14,311 bases of DNA from GCA-2746365 sp964651445. Lineage in GTDB: Bacteria; Pseudomonadota; Gammaproteobacteria; SZUA-229. Below are positions 13,798-14,311 of the stretch, piece by piece. Location of the stretch: the NCBI GenBank assembly GCA_964651445.1, contig CAZYYW010000060.1, positions 1 to 14,311 on the forward strand. Reading direction: 5' to 3'. Both the position numbers and the translations under genes were made by a program. Within the stretch, counting starts at the first letter, position 1. Each line of letters begins with the position of its first letter. The notes under the pieces were generated by a model. It did no database searches. It was not told where the DNA came from and was given only the letters and a program-made list of their open reading frames with translations.

Positions 13798-14076
13798 ATG
13801 CCTGTAATCGCTTTTGATACGCTGGAATATTCTAAAAACCTGGAAGCTAAAGGCTTTACCACCGAACAAGCAGAAGCCTTGGCCATTGAAAACAAGCGTG
13901 TATTTAATGAATTTGCAGAAACACAACTTGCAACCAAGGCGGATTTACTCGCTGTAAAAGAAGAGTTAAAAGCCGATACTCATCAACTAGCTATTCAGTT
14001 AGCCGTGGTTAAATGGGTTGGCTTTGCCACTTTTGCTATAGTTTCTGCCGTTTCCATCAAGTTTTTATTTAGTTAA
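13798..14076 (+). CDS. Small DUF1640-type coiled-coil membrane protein
   Basis: 92 residues. An N-terminal segment (VIAFDTLEYSKNLEAKGFTTEQAEALA, here residues 3-29) is followed by a charged helical stretch with LATKADLLAVKEELKAD (44-60), and one membrane helix (about 70-90) ends the chain. This is the DUF1640 layout, the bacterial relatives of the CCDC90/MCUR1 coiled-coil proteins. Many bacterial copies are short, multicopy and found near mobile or repeat-rich regions; their function is unknown. A GGA 8 bases before the ATG is a weak Shine-Dalgarno. The gene stands alone between repeats, opposite in orientation to the partial gene on its right. Confidence 0.8.
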   Translation: MPVIAFDTLEYSKNLEAKGFTTEQAEALAIENKRVFNEFAETQLATKADLLAVKEELKADTHQLAIQLAVVKWVGFATFAIVSAVSIKFLFS

Positions 14077-14145
14077 CAGCTTAAATCAGCTAACTTCTAT
14101 ACCCTAAAAAAACACTAAAGCAAAAAGCAAAGGGGGCAAATCAAT

Positions 14146-14189
14146 AAAAAAACAACTCAACCACTATGAGCCGAAAATCTATAGTGGTT
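14146..14189 (-). terminator. Rho-independent terminator candidate for the PIN-like gene
   Basis: AACCACTAT (14159-14167) and ATAGTGGTT (14181-14189) form a perfect 9-bp stem with a 13-base loop. Read on the minus strand the stem is followed by GAGTTG and then a run of seven Ts, placing a terminator about 40 bases after the stop of the minus-strand gene. The rest of 14077-14227 is A-rich with no ORF. Confidence 0.6.
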
Positions 14190-14227
14190 AAGTAACTTTA
14201 ATCTGTTTCCGCCATAAAGATACGGAT

Positions 14228-14311
14228 TCAGGTAACACTTACGACATTCACTCCAGCCTTCTCTGCCGCTGCAATCAGCTTTTTATCCATCGTCAATAAT
14301 GTTGCATTGTT
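14228..14311 (-). CDS. C-terminal end of a probable PIN-domain protein (partial)
   Basis: Only the last 27 codons lie inside the window, reading NNATLLTMDKKLIAAAEKAGV and ending NVVSVT before a TGA stop. The pattern [ND]ATLLTxDxxLxxAAxxxGV is characteristic of the final strand-helix of PIN-domain nucleases such as VapC toxins, where the Asp of TxDxxL completes the metal site. If so, an antitoxin gene should lie just beyond the right edge. The call rests on one short motif, so the gene could also be a stand-alone PIN protein. Confidence 0.6.
   Translation of the reverse strand, partial: NNATLLTMDKKLIAAAEKAGVNVVSVT

Noticed and set aside
13681..13926. Minus-strand 81-codon ORF overlapping the long hairpin and DUF1640-type gene
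   Set aside because: It is antisense to the supported small gene and its C-terminal part is encoded by a hairpin arm; no start signal seen.

Overview
The window reads as chromosome of a gammaproteobacterium of moderate, slightly AT-leaning base composition. The evidence is the dCTP deaminase type, a Vibrio/Shewanella-style TtpC-ExbB-ExbD-TonB cluster, and envelope proteins (TonB-dependent receptor, lipoproteins, a Tat substrate) that require an outer membrane. I cannot name a genus. There are no tRNA, rRNA or CRISPR features and no intact transposase.

Layout. Bases 1-220 carry no gene but hold a 21-nt inverted repeat built from a period-9 CACAGAG unit. A small exported protein of unknown function (221-898, minus) follows dcd (935-1501, minus, GTG start). 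Bases 1652-6549 hold a tightly packed minus-strand operon, read in the order DUF3450, TtpC-type ExbB, ExbB, ExbD, TonB and a TPR protein. Junctions are 4-base overlaps or a few bases. A promoter with an extended -10 overlapping a Fur-like sequence lies just upstream.

Bases 6796-11586 hold a second minus-strand group, read as imelysin-family lipoprotein, Tat-exported DUF1513 beta-propeller protein and FecA-like TonB-dependent receptor. Divergent from it, at 11949-13427 (plus), is a DUF4856 lipoprotein with two EF-hand-like loops and a very clear terminator. The 350-base divergent region carries promoter-like elements, a possible Fur box and a tandem 13-nt repeat.

Taken together, 1652-13427 looks like a self-contained metal-uptake locus, most likely for iron. 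The receptor would take up a ligand, the lipoproteins and the propeller would work at the envelope surface or in the periplasm, and a dedicated two-ExbB TonB complex would energise transport. The imelysin/DUF1513/DUF4856 association is known from iron-regulated loci. The ligand and biochemical roles are not established by the sequence.

The right end (13428-14311) is repeat-rich. It holds a REP-like palindrome with a 15-base tandem period, a long imperfect hairpin (38-nt arms), a small DUF1640-type membrane protein, and the C-terminal end of a probable PIN-domain (VapC-like) protein cut by the window edge.
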